From: Clostridia bacterium
GTDB lineage: Bacteria > Bacillota > Clostridia > Christensenellales > CAG-138
Direction of reading: 5' to 3'
Length of the DNA: 59,527 nt
Assembly: GCA_017539215.1 (NCBI GenBank)
Contig: JAFYHI010000072.1
Coordinates: forward strand, 1-59,527
In this document: one piece after another, positions 51,053 to 59,527 of the stretch
Layout: each line of letters begins with the position of its first letter
Position numbering within the stretch: position 1 is the first letter of the stretch
Translations under genes and position numbers: made by a program
The notes under the pieces: model-generated
What the model was told of the DNA's origin: nothing
What the model saw: the letters and a program-made list of their open reading frames with translations, nothing else
Databases searched by the model: none

Positions 51053-54000
51053 TTATTTAAGCTTAATGAATTTTACGTTGTCTTCGCCCATGAGATTGCC
51101 CAAAACCTCAATAAGCTGCGGCGAACCGTCCACGTTCATGGTCTCGGGAGCGAGCCTTTGAACGCGCGTCTGCTCGTCGAAAAACACCACGCCGTGTCTG
51201 CCGGGGTAGCGCCTTATCACCTCTGCCGCGCGCTCCGCCATGCCCCGGTTAGCTGCGTTGAGCCTTAAATACAGGCGGCAGCGCTCTGCCTTTTCAAGCG
51301 GGGCCAGCTCGTCGACCATTACGGTATTGGCCTTGTCCTCGCGCATTGAAAGGCGGCCCGTGACCTTGAGCGGGACGGCCTCTGCAAAAAGCTCCCTGCA
51401 CTTGGAGTAAACGGCGGGGAACGCAGCAAACTCCACCTGTCCCGTCATATCCTCTGCGACGCCGTACGCCATCATGCCCGTGCCGGATTTGACCTGACGC
51501 GTCCTGATGCCGCCGAGGATAGCCGCAAAGCTCACGCGCTCGTTATCACGAAGGCCTCCCCTGCCGTCGGCCTCCGCAAGCTCCTTGCAGGTAACGCCGA
51601 GCATACGCACGGTCTCCTGATACTCCATGAGCGGATGCCCGCTTATGTATATGCCGAGGGCGTCCTTTTCCATGGAGAGCAGATCCCTCAGCCCGTATTC
51701 CTCGCCGCCCTTGGGGACGCCCGGGGCCTCAACGGCGGGCTCGTCCCCGCCAAGCATATCGAAAAGCGAGATCTGGCCCGAATCGCGGCGCTTCTTTTCC
51801 GCCGCGGCGGCGGTCATCTCGTCCTCGAAGCTGCCCATAAGGCGCAGCCTCGTATAGCCCATTTCATCAAACGCTCCGGCCTTGATGAGCCCTTCGAGCA
51901 TACGCTTGTTAAGGCCGGCGGTCCTTGTGAGAAAGTCCGTAAAATCCTTGAACGGGCCGCCCCGTCTGCGCTCCTCGAGCATTGAGCGCATTGCGTCCTC
52001 GCCCACGTTGCGTATGGCGACGAGGCCGAAGCGTATCGCCCCGTCCTCAACGGTGAAATGCGGCTCCGAACGGTTTATGTCGGGCGGGAGTATGCGTATG
52101 CCGCGCTTGCGGCAGTAATAGATATAGTCGGCGATCTTGTCCGCGGAGCCGATGAACGAGTTGATAAGCGCGGTCATCATTTCCACGGGATAGTACGCTT
52201 TAAGCCACGCGGTGCGGTAAGCGACAACGGCGTAACAGGCGGCGTGCGCCTTGTTGAAAGCGTACGAGGCAAAGTCGGTCATCTCATCGAAAATGCGGTT
52301 GGCTACGGACTCGGGTATGCCGTTTCTGACCGCGCCGGGCACGATGACGACGCCGTCCTCCCCGACTATGCCGTTTATGAAATTGACGCGCTCCTTCTCC
52401 ATCACGTCGTGCTTTTTCTTGCTCATCGCGCGGCGGATAAGGTCGCTCCTGCCATAGGAATAGCCCGCAAGGTCGCGTACTATCTGCATGACCTGCTCCT
52501 GATAGACCATACAGCCGTAGGTAGTGGAGAGTATGGGACGGAGCTTCTCATGCTCATAATGCACGGTTGAAGGATCCTGCTTGCCGGCAAGGTAGCGCGG
52601 TATCTCGTCCATGGGGCCGGGTCGGAACAGGGCGATGCCCGCGATTATATCCTCGAAACAGCCGGGCTTCATCTGCATCATAAAGTTGGTCATGCCCGCG
52701 GACTCAAGCTGGAATATGCCGATGGTGTCGCCGGACTTTATAAGGTCGTACACCTTTTGGTCGTCAAAGCCCATCGAGGCAAAGTCGGGCGGTACGTCGC
52801 CGCGGGCCTTTATGAACTCGCAGCAGTCGTGTATGACCGTGAGCGTTCGAAGCCCCAGAAAATCCATTTTGAGCATACCCAGCGCCTCGAGCGTGCCCAT
52901 TGGGAACTGGGTGGTGACGGAATCCTCGTTCCTTTGCAGGGGGACGAGCTCCATGGTGGGCTTGGAGGAGATGACGACGCCCGCCGCGTGCGTGGATGCA
53001 TGGCGCGGAAGCCCTTCGAGCTTCATCGACAGGTCGATGAGTTTTTTGTAGGTGGGGTTTTCGTCGTACAGGCTCTTCAGCTCCGGCACCATTTTAAGCG
53101 CCTCGGCAAGGGTTATTTTAAGCACCTGCGGTATGAGCTTTGCTATCTTGTCGACCTCGTTGTACGGTATGCGAAGCACACGCCCCACGTCGCGCACGAC
53201 GGCCCTTGCCGCCATTGTGCCGAAGGTGATTATCTGGGCGACGTGATCCGCGCCGTATTTGCGTACGACGTAGTCGATGACCTCCTGACGCCGTTCATAG
53301 CAGAAATCGACGTCTATATCGGGCATCGTGATCCTTTCGGGGTTCAAAAACCGCTCGAAGAGCAGGTTGTATTTGAGCGGGTCGAGGTCGGTTATCTCAA
53401 GCGTGTAGGCGACGATGGACGCCGCGCCCGATCCGCGTCCGGGGCCGACGGGTATGCCGTGGGTCTTGGCGTAGTGGATGAAGTCCCAGACGATGAGGAA
53501 GTAATCCACGAACCCCATTTTGGCAATGACGCCTATTTCGTATTCGAGCCTTTCGACGTACTCGGGAGCGGGGTTTTTGCCGAAGCGCTTTTCCATACCC
53601 CTGGCGCAGAGGCTGCGAAGGTATTCCTCATGCCCCATGCCGTCGGGCGGAGTGAACTCGGGCAGGTGCCTGCCGCCCAGCTCTATCTCGAGCCCGCACT
53701 TTGACGCGACCTCCTCCGTATTGTAGACGGCCTCCTCATATCCCGCCATGCGCTCCAGCATTTCGGCCTCGGACTTTAAGTAGAACTCATCCGCCTCCAT
53801 GCGCATGCGGTCGGTCTCGTCCACGAAATGCCCCGTCTGGATGCACAAAAGCGCATCCTGCGCCTCGGCGTCCTCTTTGAGCACATAGTGGATATCGTTA
53901 GTTGCGACGGTTTTTATGCCCAGCTCCTTTGCAAGCGCATTAAGGCGCGGAAGCACGGCAAGCTGCTCCGGCAGACCGTGGTTTTGAAGCTCTATATAAA

Positions 54001-54499
54001 AATCGTCCCCGAAAATGCCCTTGAGCCTTGACGCGAGCGCGCGTGCGCTCTCGAAATCGCCGCGCAGCAGGTACTGCGGAATGTCGCCCGCAAGGCAGGC
54101 CGAAAGCACGATGAGCCCCTCGGAGTGCTTTTCGAGCAGGTCGTAGTCGATCCTGGGCTTATAGTAGAACCCATCGACGAACGCGATGGACGACAGCTTC
54201 ATAAGGTTTTTATAGCCCGTCTCGTTTTTGCACAGCAGTATGAGGTGCGCATGGTCACGCGCGGGGTTTTCGGCGTAGATGCTGCCCTTTGTGACATAGG
54301 CCTCCATGCCGATTATGGGCTTTATGCCCTGCTTGCGGCAGGCGTTGTAAAAGTCTATCACGCCGTACATTACGCCGTGGTCGGTAATGGCAAGGGAGGT
54401 AAAGCCAAGCTCTTTTGCCTTTGCAACAAGGTCGTTTATCCTTGCGGCGCCGTCGAGCAGGCTGTATTCGGTATGTACGTGAAGATGTGTAAAGCTCAT
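51053..54499 (-). CDS. dnaE: DNA polymerase III alpha subunit (DnaE)
   Basis: A 1148-residue replicative polymerase. The N-terminal PHP domain begins SFTHLHVHTEYSLLDGAARI. The catalytic aspartates are in PDIDVDFCYERR (about 390) and LKMDFLGLRTL (about 545). GPGRGSGAASIVAYTL and HASTHAAGVVIS belong to the palm and fingers, and a tandem helix-hairpin-helix region follows (AGLNKRMLEGLIKAGAFDEMG). An OB-fold lies near 1000. It is the DnaE type, not PolC, which Clostridia usually also carry. It overlaps whiA by 4 nt. Confidence 0.97.
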   Translation of the reverse strand: MSFTHLHVHTEYSLLDGAARINDLVAKAKELGFTSLAITDHGVMYGVIDFYNACRKQGIKPIIGMEAYVTKGSIYAENPARDHAHLILLCKNETGYKNLMKLSSIAFVDGFYYKPRIDYDLLEKHSEGLIVLSACLAGDIPQYLLRGDFESARALASRLKGIFGDDFYIELQNHGLPEQLAVLPRLNALAKELGIKTVATNDIHYVLKEDAEAQDALLCIQTGHFVDETDRMRMEADEFYLKSEAEMLERMAGYEEAVYNTEEVASKCGLEIELGGRHLPEFTPPDGMGHEEYLRSLCARGMEKRFGKNPAPEYVERLEYEIGVIAKMGFVDYFLIVWDFIHYAKTHGIPVGPGRGSGAASIVAYTLEITDLDPLKYNLLFERFLNPERITMPDIDVDFCYERRQEVIDYVVRKYGADHVAQIITFGTMAARAVVRDVGRVLRIPYNEVDKIAKLIPQVLKITLAEALKMVPELKSLYDENPTYKKLIDLSMKLEGLPRHASTHAAGVVISSKPTMELVPLQRNEDSVTTQFPMGTLEALGMLKMDFLGLRTLTVIHDCCEFIKARGDVPPDFASMGFDDQKVYDLIKSGDTIGIFQLESAGMTNFMMQMKPGCFEDIIAGIALFRPGPMDEIPRYLAGKQDPSTVHYEHEKLRPILSTTYGCMVYQEQVMQIVRDLAGYSYGRSDLIRRAMSKKKHDVMEKERVNFINGIVGEDGVVIVPGAVRNGIPESVANRIFDEMTDFASYAFNKAHAACYAVVAYRTAWLKAYYPVEMMTALINSFIGSADKIADYIYYCRKRGIRILPPDINRSEPHFTVEDGAIRFGLVAIRNVGEDAMRSMLEERRRGGPFKDFTDFLTRTAGLNKRMLEGLIKAGAFDEMGYTRLRLMGSFEDEMTAAAAEKKRRDSGQISLFDMLGGDEPAVEAPGVPKGGEEYGLRDLLSMEKDALGIYISGHPLMEYQETVRMLGVTCKELAEADGRGGLRDNERVSFAAILGGIRTRQVKSGTGMMAYGVAEDMTGQVEFAAFPAVYSKCRELFAEAVPLKVTGRLSMREDKANTVMVDELAPLEKAERCRLYLRLNAANRGMAERAAEVIRRYPGRHGVVFFDEQTRVQRLAPETMNVDGSPQLIEVLGNLMGEDNVKFIKLK

Positions 54500-55467
54500 T
54501 CCGTTTTTGCGGGGCGTGCGCCCTGTACCTCCCGTTCCCTTATTTCCGAAGCTATCGCCGCTATTTTCCTTAACCGATAATTGACCGCCGACCTGCCTAA
54601 GCCCAGCTTTTCGGCAAGCTGGGAAAGCGTCAGCTCCGGCTCCGCCATGCGGGCCTCGGCAACGGCGTACAGCTCCTCCGAAAGCGCGTCGGGGCCGACC
54701 TGCGACATGATGAGGGTTATATCCTCCACGCTCGACGCGGAGGCCCTTGCGGCCTTTTCCATGTTGGCGGAAAAGCAGTTCACCTCGCGGTTGGACATGT
54801 TTTTAAGCTCGCGCAGCATGCGGTGCTCGCGCACGCGGAGCATGGCCTCCCCCGCGCCCATGAAGGTCAAAAAATCCTCCACGGAATCGCCGTTTTTGAA
54901 GTAAAGCACGAAAAGGCTCCGGCGCTTTGCTATCTTCGGGGGTATGCCGCGCTCGCAAAGCAGCTTTGCCGTTTCGTGAGCGGCGGCCTCGTTTTTGAAA
55001 ACGAGCTCCGCCTGGCAGCCCTTTTCGGGGTCCGCCACCGTGCCGCAGGCAAGAAACAACCCGCGCACGAACGCCCGAAGGGAATGCTCTGCGTCGAGCC
55101 CCTTCGGCAGATGCGTTTCGTAACTGCGCTCGCCGTTTTTGTCGACCGAAATGAGGCCCGAGTCAAGCTCCAGCCGCTCGACCCCGGGGCCGTACAGGAA
55201 AAGCTCCGTATTCCTGGCGTTTAGCCGTTCATGCACGTTAAGCGATATTTCATGCTCCAGCTCGTAATTGCGGCAGGCAAGCTTGGCCGCAAAGCCTATC
55301 CCAGGCGAGTATTCGCTGACGTAATGCAGGCCCCAGGTCCTGTGGGCGCGGGAATATTTGAGCGCGGCTATCGCAAGCGTGTACCCCGAAACGAGCATTC
55401 GCCCGTCCTCGTTCCTGCGGAGCCGTACCTCCAAAAGCTCATCCTTGACCTCGTGCGAAAATGACAT
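54496..55467 (-). CDS. whiA: WhiA, sporulation/cell-division-linked DNA-binding protein
   Basis: A 323-residue protein. The N-terminal LAGLIDADG homing-endonuclease-like fold (about 90-240) has lost nuclease activity in the family. The C-terminal helix-turn-helix is LTLSQLAEKLGLGRSAVNYRLRKI. It begins SFSHEVKDELLEVRL. WhiA controls development in Streptomyces and influences division and chromosome segregation in Bacillus. It is coupled to rapZ (1-nt overlap) and dnaE (4-nt overlap). The usual yvcK gene between rapZ and whiA is absent here. Confidence 0.95.
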   Translation of the reverse strand: MSFSHEVKDELLEVRLRRNEDGRMLVSGYTLAIAALKYSRAHRTWGLHYVSEYSPGIGFAAKLACRNYELEHEISLNVHERLNARNTELFLYGPGVERLELDSGLISVDKNGERSYETHLPKGLDAEHSLRAFVRGLFLACGTVADPEKGCQAELVFKNEAAAHETAKLLCERGIPPKIAKRRSLFVLYFKNGDSVEDFLTFMGAGEAMLRVREHRMLRELKNMSNREVNCFSANMEKAARASASSVEDITLIMSQVGPDALSEELYAVAEARMAEPELTLSQLAEKLGLGRSAVNYRLRKIAAIASEIREREVQGARPAKTE

Positions 55468-56342
55468 CAGCCCTTAAACCTTTCGGATATCGATTCGGCC
55501 TCTATTAAAAGGTCCCTGTGTTCTATGGTGGTGTTGTACTTATCCTTCATGCGCTCGTACAGCGCCTCGGCCATTGCGACCGAACGGTGCCTGCCGCCCG
55601 TGCAGCCGAAGCTTATCATAAGGCGATGCTTGCCCTCGCGCCGATATGCGGGGATGAGGTCATTAAGCATCTGCGTTATGCGGTCGAGCTGGGCCGTGAC
55701 GACGGAATCGCTCATAACATAATCGCGCACGGGCTTGTCCCTGCCCGAAAGCGCCCGCAGCGACTCCTCGTAAAAGGGGTTGGCCGTGCAGCGCATATCC
55801 ATTATTATGTCGGCGTTCAGCGGTATGCCGCGCTTGTAGCCGAAGCTCGTTATGACAAGGCGGAAGGCGTTCTCGGTATTGGTGCCAATGAGCGACTCTA
55901 TCTTGCGCTGAAGCTCGCGCGGGTGCATATCGGTGGTGTCGATAATGTAGTCTGCGCGCTCCTTCAAGGGGGCCAGCAGCTCCCTTTCTATGAGTATGCC
56001 CGCCGATGCGTCGTCATGCATGGGGTGACGGCGGCGAGTTTCGTTGTAGCGCCTTTGAAGCACCTCGTTCGAGCAGTCCAGAAACAGCACTTCGTATGGG
56101 TCGTTCAGCATTTCGAGCGTTTGGAACATTCGCTCCGCGCTGAAGCGGAACACCGACGCGCGGCTGTCGATAACGAGCGCTACCCTTTCGATCGGCGGCT
56201 CGGTGGTGCGGCACAGCTCCAGAAAACTGCCCATGAGCCCCGCCGGAAGATTGTCGACGCAGATATAGCCGAAATCCTCAAGCACTCGAAGCGTTCCCGA
56301 TTTGCCCGCCCCGCTGAGGCCGGTAACTATCAGTATGTTCAT
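55467..56342 (-). CDS. rapZ: RapZ/YvcJ-type RNase adapter, nucleotide-binding protein
   Basis: A 291-residue P-loop protein. Walker A is GLSGAGKSG (8-16), LVIDSRA is the Walker B-like strand, and EVLFLDCSNEVLQRRYNETRRRHP is strongly conserved. The C-terminal domain has FGCTGGRHRSVAMAE, which binds GlcNAc-derived metabolites in E. coli. In E. coli it steers decay of GlmZ RNA and so cell-wall precursor supply; in Firmicutes the role is less clear. The murB neighbour upstream (4-nt overlap) supports a wall link. Confidence 0.95.
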   Translation of the reverse strand: MNILIVTGLSGAGKSGTLRVLEDFGYICVDNLPAGLMGSFLELCRTTEPPIERVALVIDSRASVFRFSAERMFQTLEMLNDPYEVLFLDCSNEVLQRRYNETRRRHPMHDDASAGILIERELLAPLKERADYIIDTTDMHPRELQRKIESLIGTNTENAFRLVITSFGYKRGIPLNADIIMDMRCTANPFYEESLRALSGRDKPVRDYVMSDSVVTAQLDRITQMLNDLIPAYRREGKHRLMISFGCTGGRHRSVAMAEALYERMKDKYNTTIEHRDLLIEAESISERFKG

Positions 56343-57250
56343 ATTGCCTCCGATCGGAGTATCCTGACTTCGGGTTCAAGCATTACGCCGAACTTTTTGT
56401 AAACCGTTTCGCGCACGGCCTCTATCACGGCAAGCACGTCCGCGGAAGTCGCCCCGCCGAGGTTAACGACGAAGCCCGCGTGCTTTTCGCTGACGGCGGC
56501 GCCGCCTATGCGGAAGCCCTTTAAGCCCGCGTCCTCTATGAGCTTGCCCGCAAAGTACCCCTCCGGACGCTTGAACGTGCTGCCCGCCGACGGGTAGTTG
56601 AGGGGCTGTTTTTCGCGGCGGCGTGCGGAAAAGCCGTCCATGCGCTCCTTTGCGCCGCCGTCGTCCTGCGCAAGGCCGAATACCGCGGAAAGCACCGTGC
56701 ATCCCGGAAACGAGAACTCGGACCTGCGATAGCCCATGGAACCCTCGGCAGGCGTTATCTCCTCCGCCGCGCCCCGGCGGAGCACGGTCAGCCTTTTCAA
56801 TACGTCCTTGACCTCGCCGCCGTATGCGCCCGCATTCATCGCCGTGGCTCCGCCCACGGTGCCGGGTATGCCGGCCGCCCATTCAAGGCCCATGAGCCCC
56901 TTTGCGACCGAGTGCTTTGCGGCGGCGGCAAACGATGCGCCGGCCCCCGCGATAAGCTCGTCCCCGCGCACTTCAAACGAGCAAAGCCCGCCCGCAAGGC
57001 GTATGAAAAGCATATCGAGCCCCTCGTCCGGCACGAGCAGATTCGACCCGTTTCCGATTATGAAATGGGGCATGCCCTCTTCTCGGGCAAAGCCCAAAAT
57101 CGCTGCGGCGGACTCCGCATCCCGGGGCTCGGCAAACAGCGCGATGCGTCCGCCCGTTCTGAAGGTGGTGCATTCTGCGCCCGTCATATCGGTACGCGCC
57201 GGTATCCCTTTCGCGTGCAAAAACTCCTCTGCGGCGTTGATCAGCTCCAT
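56339..57250 (-). CDS. murB: UDP-N-acetylenolpyruvoylglucosamine reductase
   Basis: A 303-residue FAD enzyme that makes UDP-MurNAc from UDP-GlcNAc-enolpyruvate. Motifs are HFIIGNGSNLLVPDEGL (FAD site), WAAGIPGTVGGATAMNAGAYGG, YRRSEF (substrate Tyr-Arg), NYPSAGSTFKRPEG (catalytic Ser) and EKHAGFVVN near the end; it is the Firmicutes type IIb-like length. It is the first gene of murB-rapZ-whiA-dnaE-pfkA and has a consensus promoter about 33 nt upstream. Confidence 0.97.
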   Translation of the reverse strand: MELINAAEEFLHAKGIPARTDMTGAECTTFRTGGRIALFAEPRDAESAAAILGFAREEGMPHFIIGNGSNLLVPDEGLDMLFIRLAGGLCSFEVRGDELIAGAGASFAAAAKHSVAKGLMGLEWAAGIPGTVGGATAMNAGAYGGEVKDVLKRLTVLRRGAAEEITPAEGSMGYRRSEFSFPGCTVLSAVFGLAQDDGGAKERMDGFSARRREKQPLNYPSAGSTFKRPEGYFAGKLIEDAGLKGFRIGGAAVSEKHAGFVVNLGGATSADVLAVIEAVRETVYKKFGVMLEPEVRILRSEAI

Positions 57251-57282
57251 ATCCGATGCCCTTTCTATAGTCTTCCATATTA

Positions 57283-57311
57283 ATTATACCGTTTTTTTGA
57301 GCGCAATACAA
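57283..57311 (-). promoter_or_regulatory. Sigma-A promoter of murB operon
   Basis: On the minus strand: -35 TTGTAT (57306-57311), 17-bp A-rich spacer, -10 TATAAT (57283-57288). It directly follows the hairpin at 57313-57337. Confidence 0.75.
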
Positions 57312-57312
57312 T

Positions 57313-57337
57313 AAGCCCGCAAAAAAAATGCGGGCTT
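57313..57337 (-). terminator. Hairpin between the lipoprotein gene and murB promoter
   Basis: On the minus strand: AAGCCCGCA, T-rich loop, TGCGGGCTT, followed by ATTGTATT rather than a pure T-tract. It probably ends the lipoprotein transcript, but read-through into murB is possible. Confidence 0.6.
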
Positions 57338-57361
57338 AAAAGGTATGCCGTTTGCGGCGCG

Positions 57362-58597
57362 TCAGTCGATGTAGTTAAGGTCGCCGAAGAGCGCTGTGGG
57401 CGCATAGCCGTTCACCTTGGTGACGCGGCCGTTCGAATCGACGGTTATGTCGAAGTAGCCGCGGGTGCCGGTATCCGTCACAAAGTCCATCCTCGACTCA
57501 AGGTCGGTCGAAACGGGGCGGAGCTTTTCGCCCGCGCCGAACCAGTTGGCGCTGTTGTCGCTGCCCGAAAGGTACACGGCGGCAACGAAATCCGTCGAGG
57601 AGGTGCACCACCTGTCCTCCTCCTGAGTAACTATCCAATCCGAGCCGGAGCGGACCAGCTCGAACTTATCGTACGAAACGGCGTATGACGCGGTGCAGTT
57701 CCACGTGCCGAGCAGGTCCAGCATGCGGGCTATCTGCATAGAGCTTCCGTTTACGGACTCAACAAGCCCCGCGCAGGAGCATTTGAGCAGGCCGGACGAG
57801 CTGCTGTTGAGGCGATAGGCATGCGTCACGTCGTCCCTCGTGCCGGAAGAAACGGAGAGCATTACCTCCACCCGGCGGTCGCCGGTGTTGAAGTTGTTTA
57901 TAAGCCCGTTCACAAAGCGGTCGCAGGTGACGGAATCCATAAGCACCTTGCCCGTTTTGCCGTTGGTGACTTTAAGCGAGATCAGTTTTTTGCCCCCGCT
58001 CTCGGTCTGGGTAAGCTCGACCTTTTCGGCCTTGCCGTCGAAGTCCATATCGCAGGAGACGGGCGTGTCGAGCTCAAGCCATGTGAGCGCGGTGACCGGG
58101 TCGGGCTTGGGCGTGTTGGTGGGCTTGGGCGTTGCCGTGGATATCGGCGCAGGCACGGGAGTGGGCCTTGTCGTGGGCTTGGGCGAGGCAGTGGGCTGAG
58201 CCGTACCCGGTGCGGGCGGATTCGTCGCCCCGCCCTGACCCGTGGGCTGCGCCGTGACGCCGGGCTGACCCGATACCGCGGGCTGAGCCGTTGCGCCGTC
58301 GGTCGCTCCGGGGTTTTCCGTGGGATAAGCGGAAGCGCCGGGATCCGCCGTCACCCCCGGGGGCAGCGCCGTGGGAGAAGCGCTTGCGGCCGCATCCGTG
58401 CCCGCGGGCTCGGAATAGCCGGGGCCGACGGAAGCGCCGGGCTCAAAAGACGCCCCAGCCGTTTCGGTAACGAGCGCGGAGGGCGAACCAGTATTCGCGG
58501 GCTCGGGAGAATCCCCGTGCCTGCAGCCGACAAAGCCGGCCGAAATAATTAAGGCAAGCGCGGCAGCAGCCGCAGTAAGCCTGACGCCAGTTCTCAT
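57362..58597 (-). CDS. Lipoprotein with long Pro/Thr/Ala/Gly linker and unknown C-terminal domain
   Basis: A 411-residue exported protein. Lipobox FVGC (Cys25). Residues about 30-165 are almost entirely Pro/Thr/Ala/Ser/Gly (for example PTPVPAPISTATPKPTNTPK). The C-terminal ~240 residues form a globular domain starting LTWLELDTPVSCDMDFDGKAEKVEL, which has an FG-GAP or dockerin-like DMDFDGKAEK calcium-loop pattern. The rest shows no known enzyme motif. The start has AAAGG upstream and a long structured leader. It may be a surface protein exposed by a glycosylated stalk. Confidence 0.8.
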   Translation of the reverse strand: MRTGVRLTAAAAALALIISAGFVGCRHGDSPEPANTGSPSALVTETAGASFEPGASVGPGYSEPAGTDAAASASPTALPPGVTADPGASAYPTENPGATDGATAQPAVSGQPGVTAQPTGQGGATNPPAPGTAQPTASPKPTTRPTPVPAPISTATPKPTNTPKPDPVTALTWLELDTPVSCDMDFDGKAEKVELTQTESGGKKLISLKVTNGKTGKVLMDSVTCDRFVNGLINNFNTGDRRVEVMLSVSSGTRDDVTHAYRLNSSSSGLLKCSCAGLVESVNGSSMQIARMLDLLGTWNCTASYAVSYDKFELVRSGSDWIVTQEEDRWCTSSTDFVAAVYLSGSDNSANWFGAGEKLRPVSTDLESRMDFVTDTGTRGYFDITVDSNGRVTKVNGYAPTALFGDLNYID

Positions 58598-58720
58598 TTA
58601 CAATAACCTTTCCCGGCCGGACGGACCGGCCGCTTTCGGGAGCCCCGCTCCAAAAAGCGGGAACGAAGCGCATAGGGGCCCGAAGGTATTTGCCCGGATA
58701 CGCATTTGTACTCTTTTATC
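58598..58720 (-). other. Structured 5' leader of the linker lipoprotein gene
   Basis: About 120 nt between promoter and start codon. Two hairpins are clear: CGGCCGG/CCGGCCG (58614-58632), directly before the ribosome-binding site, and CCCGC/GCGGG (58644-58661). No known riboswitch was recognised. Confidence 0.5.
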
Positions 58721-58749
58721 ATTATAAAGCATTCCGGGGCAAGCGTCAA
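58721..58749 (-). promoter_or_regulatory. Sigma-A promoter of the linker lipoprotein gene
   Basis: On the minus strand: -35 TTGACG (58744-58749), 17-bp spacer, -10 TATAAT (58721-58726). Confidence 0.85.
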
Positions 58750-58824
58750 GATAACAGGAAATATGTTTGACCGTTTTGCGCGGCGCCGAACTTGCGCACG
58801 GCTTCAAGCGCGGCAAGACGGTTG

Positions 58825-58847
58825 AAAAAAGGGGGCCTTTCGGCCCC
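58825..58847 (-). terminator. Terminator of the right-edge lipoprotein gene
   Basis: On the minus strand: GGGGCC, loop GAAA, GGCCCC, then CTTTTTTC. The GNRA-type loop and T-run make it a convincing intrinsic terminator, 34 nt after the stop codon. Confidence 0.88.
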
Positions 58848-58880
58848 GCGGTTTTGCAGTTAAGCGTTCGGTCCGTTACT

Positions 58881-59527
58881 TCAGCCGAGGTTTATCCTCC
58901 ATACGGCGACTTCATCCAAGCTGTAAACCATAAGGTAAATATTCCCGTCGGGCGCATAGCAGATACCGGGCTCGACATTTGCCGCGTAAAACTCATCAAT
59001 GGTATAGGGGAGCTTGGTATATGCCAGCAGGTTGCCGTCAACGTCGACACGCGCGATATAGGGAGTGCCGAACGAATCGTCGTTGGCTTCGGGCCAAGCC
59101 AGAACGCAGAAGCTGCCGTCCTGTCCGAAACCGACGGTGGCAGCCCAATCGTAATTGAAGGGAGCCTCCGGAGTTACGGCGCCCTGCTTGTTCGACCATT
59201 TGTTGGTCTGCATGTCCAAGGTGAAGCAGTAGCTGTTGCCGGACCAAGGCTGCTCCGCCTTGTCCATACCTTCAAACAGGCGTATGCTGCCGTGGTCTGA
59301 ATAAAGGATGCAGGTCCCGTAGATCTCCTGATCGTCATTGATACAGCCGGCAAACTCGGTGAGCTCGCCGGTCGCAAGATCCTCGACCGAATGGGTAGTG
59401 TACAGTTTGCCGTTCAGAACCGTCATCAGGTTGTACCCAAGCGTCTTCGTCAGGCAAGGTACCCGGGATGCGGTTTTGCTTACCATATCGTAAACAAAGA
59501 TGCTGTTCTCCCCTTCGGGGCACTCTA
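58881..59527 (-). CDS. Propeller-like lipoprotein paralogue, C-terminal part (partial)
   Basis: An open frame of about 214 codons that runs off the right edge, so the start and any signal peptide are not seen. It is a clear paralogue of the gene at 31840-32925. Shared segments include IFVYDMVS versus LFVYDMTS, GKLYTTHSVEDLATG versus GKLYTSHSVEDLSGG, and PGICYAPDGNIYLMV versus PGICYAPDGSIYLMV, with both ending in AVWRINL plus one residue. Repeated beta-motifs suggest a beta-propeller or similar extracellular binding fold. Function unknown. Confidence 0.82.
   Translation of the reverse strand, partial: ECPEGENSIFVYDMVSKTASRVPCLTKTLGYNLMTVLNGKLYTTHSVEDLATGELTEFAGCINDDQEIYGTCILYSDHGSIRLFEGMDKAEQPWSGNSYCFTLDMQTNKWSNKQGAVTPEAPFNYDWAATVGFGQDGSFCVLAWPEANDDSFGTPYIARVDVDGNLLAYTKLPYTIDEFYAANVEPGICYAPDGNIYLMVYSLDEVAVWRINLG

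Noticed and set aside
49776..51161. A 461-codon plus-strand frame across the spoIVA end, pfkA and the dnaE end
   Set aside because: It crosses a strong terminator and two genes with clear catalytic motifs on the other frames or strand; an artefact.

Overview
This is a high-GC, gene-dense stretch of chromosome from an endospore-forming member of the Clostridia (Firmicutes). The evidence is spoIVA, ylxM/ffh, dnaD/dnaI, hslVU, whiA/rapZ and many Gram-positive lipoproteins. The Pro/Thr-rich linkers and overall style resemble Christensenellales or Oscillospirales-like gut Clostridia; that placement is inference. I found 51 complete or near-complete protein genes, two further genes cut by the window edges (a transposase tail and a lipoprotein), and no tRNA, rRNA or CRISPR array.

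Layout. (A) Positions 1-142 are the end of an ISL3-like insertion sequence. From 157 to 21482 there is a long minus-strand run of 23 genes. In transcription order it is ylxM-ffh-rpsP-khpA-rimM-trmD-(small Cys-rich ORF)-rplS-rbgA-rnhB-yraN, then three membrane glycosylation genes (two GT-C type transferases and a GtrA protein), then comM-dprA-topA-trmFO-hslV-hslU, a SleB-like lipoprotein, trmL and eda. This is the classical Firmicutes SRP/translation/topA/hslVU neighbourhood with an inserted glycosylation block. (B) plsX-acpP-rnc-smc-ftsY (21657-28287) runs divergently from it. (C) A polysaccharide deacetylase, dnaI and a DnaD-domain gene lie on minus (28355-31455). (D) On plus are a beta-propeller-like lipoprotein, two CorC/CNNM membrane proteins and glutamine synthetase (31840-37129). 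(E) On minus is an envelope cluster (37246-45452): L,D-transpeptidase, VanX-like dipeptidase, small lipoprotein, MBOAT acyltransferase, AlgX/DHHW-like partner, DUF885 peptidase and a serine-recombinase homologue that has lost its catalytic residues. (F) On plus: DUF512 radical-SAM protein, der and spoIVA (45624-49938). (G) On minus: murB-rapZ-whiA-dnaE-pfkA (50073-57250). (H) On minus: a Pro/Thr-linker lipoprotein and the C-terminal part of a second propeller-like lipoprotein, a paralogue of the one in D.

How the genes work together. Most of the window is core machinery: co-translational targeting (Ffh, FtsY, YlxM), ribosome and tRNA maturation (RimM, TrmD, RbgA, Der, TrmFO, TrmL), chromosome upkeep (TopA, SMC, DnaE, DnaI/DnaD, DprA, RnhB), lipid precursors (PlsX, ACP) and wall synthesis (MurB, RapZ). 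Accessory interest lies in the cell surface. At least six secreted or lipid-anchored proteins carry Pro/Thr/Ala linkers, and the same window encodes a protein-O-mannosyltransferase-family enzyme, a second GT-C enzyme and a GtrA protein. A separate MBOAT plus AlgX-like pair suggests O-acylation of a surface polymer. Clear sigma-A promoters (TTGxxx, 16-17 bp, TATAAT-like) head most transcription units, and strong hairpin terminators separate several of them.
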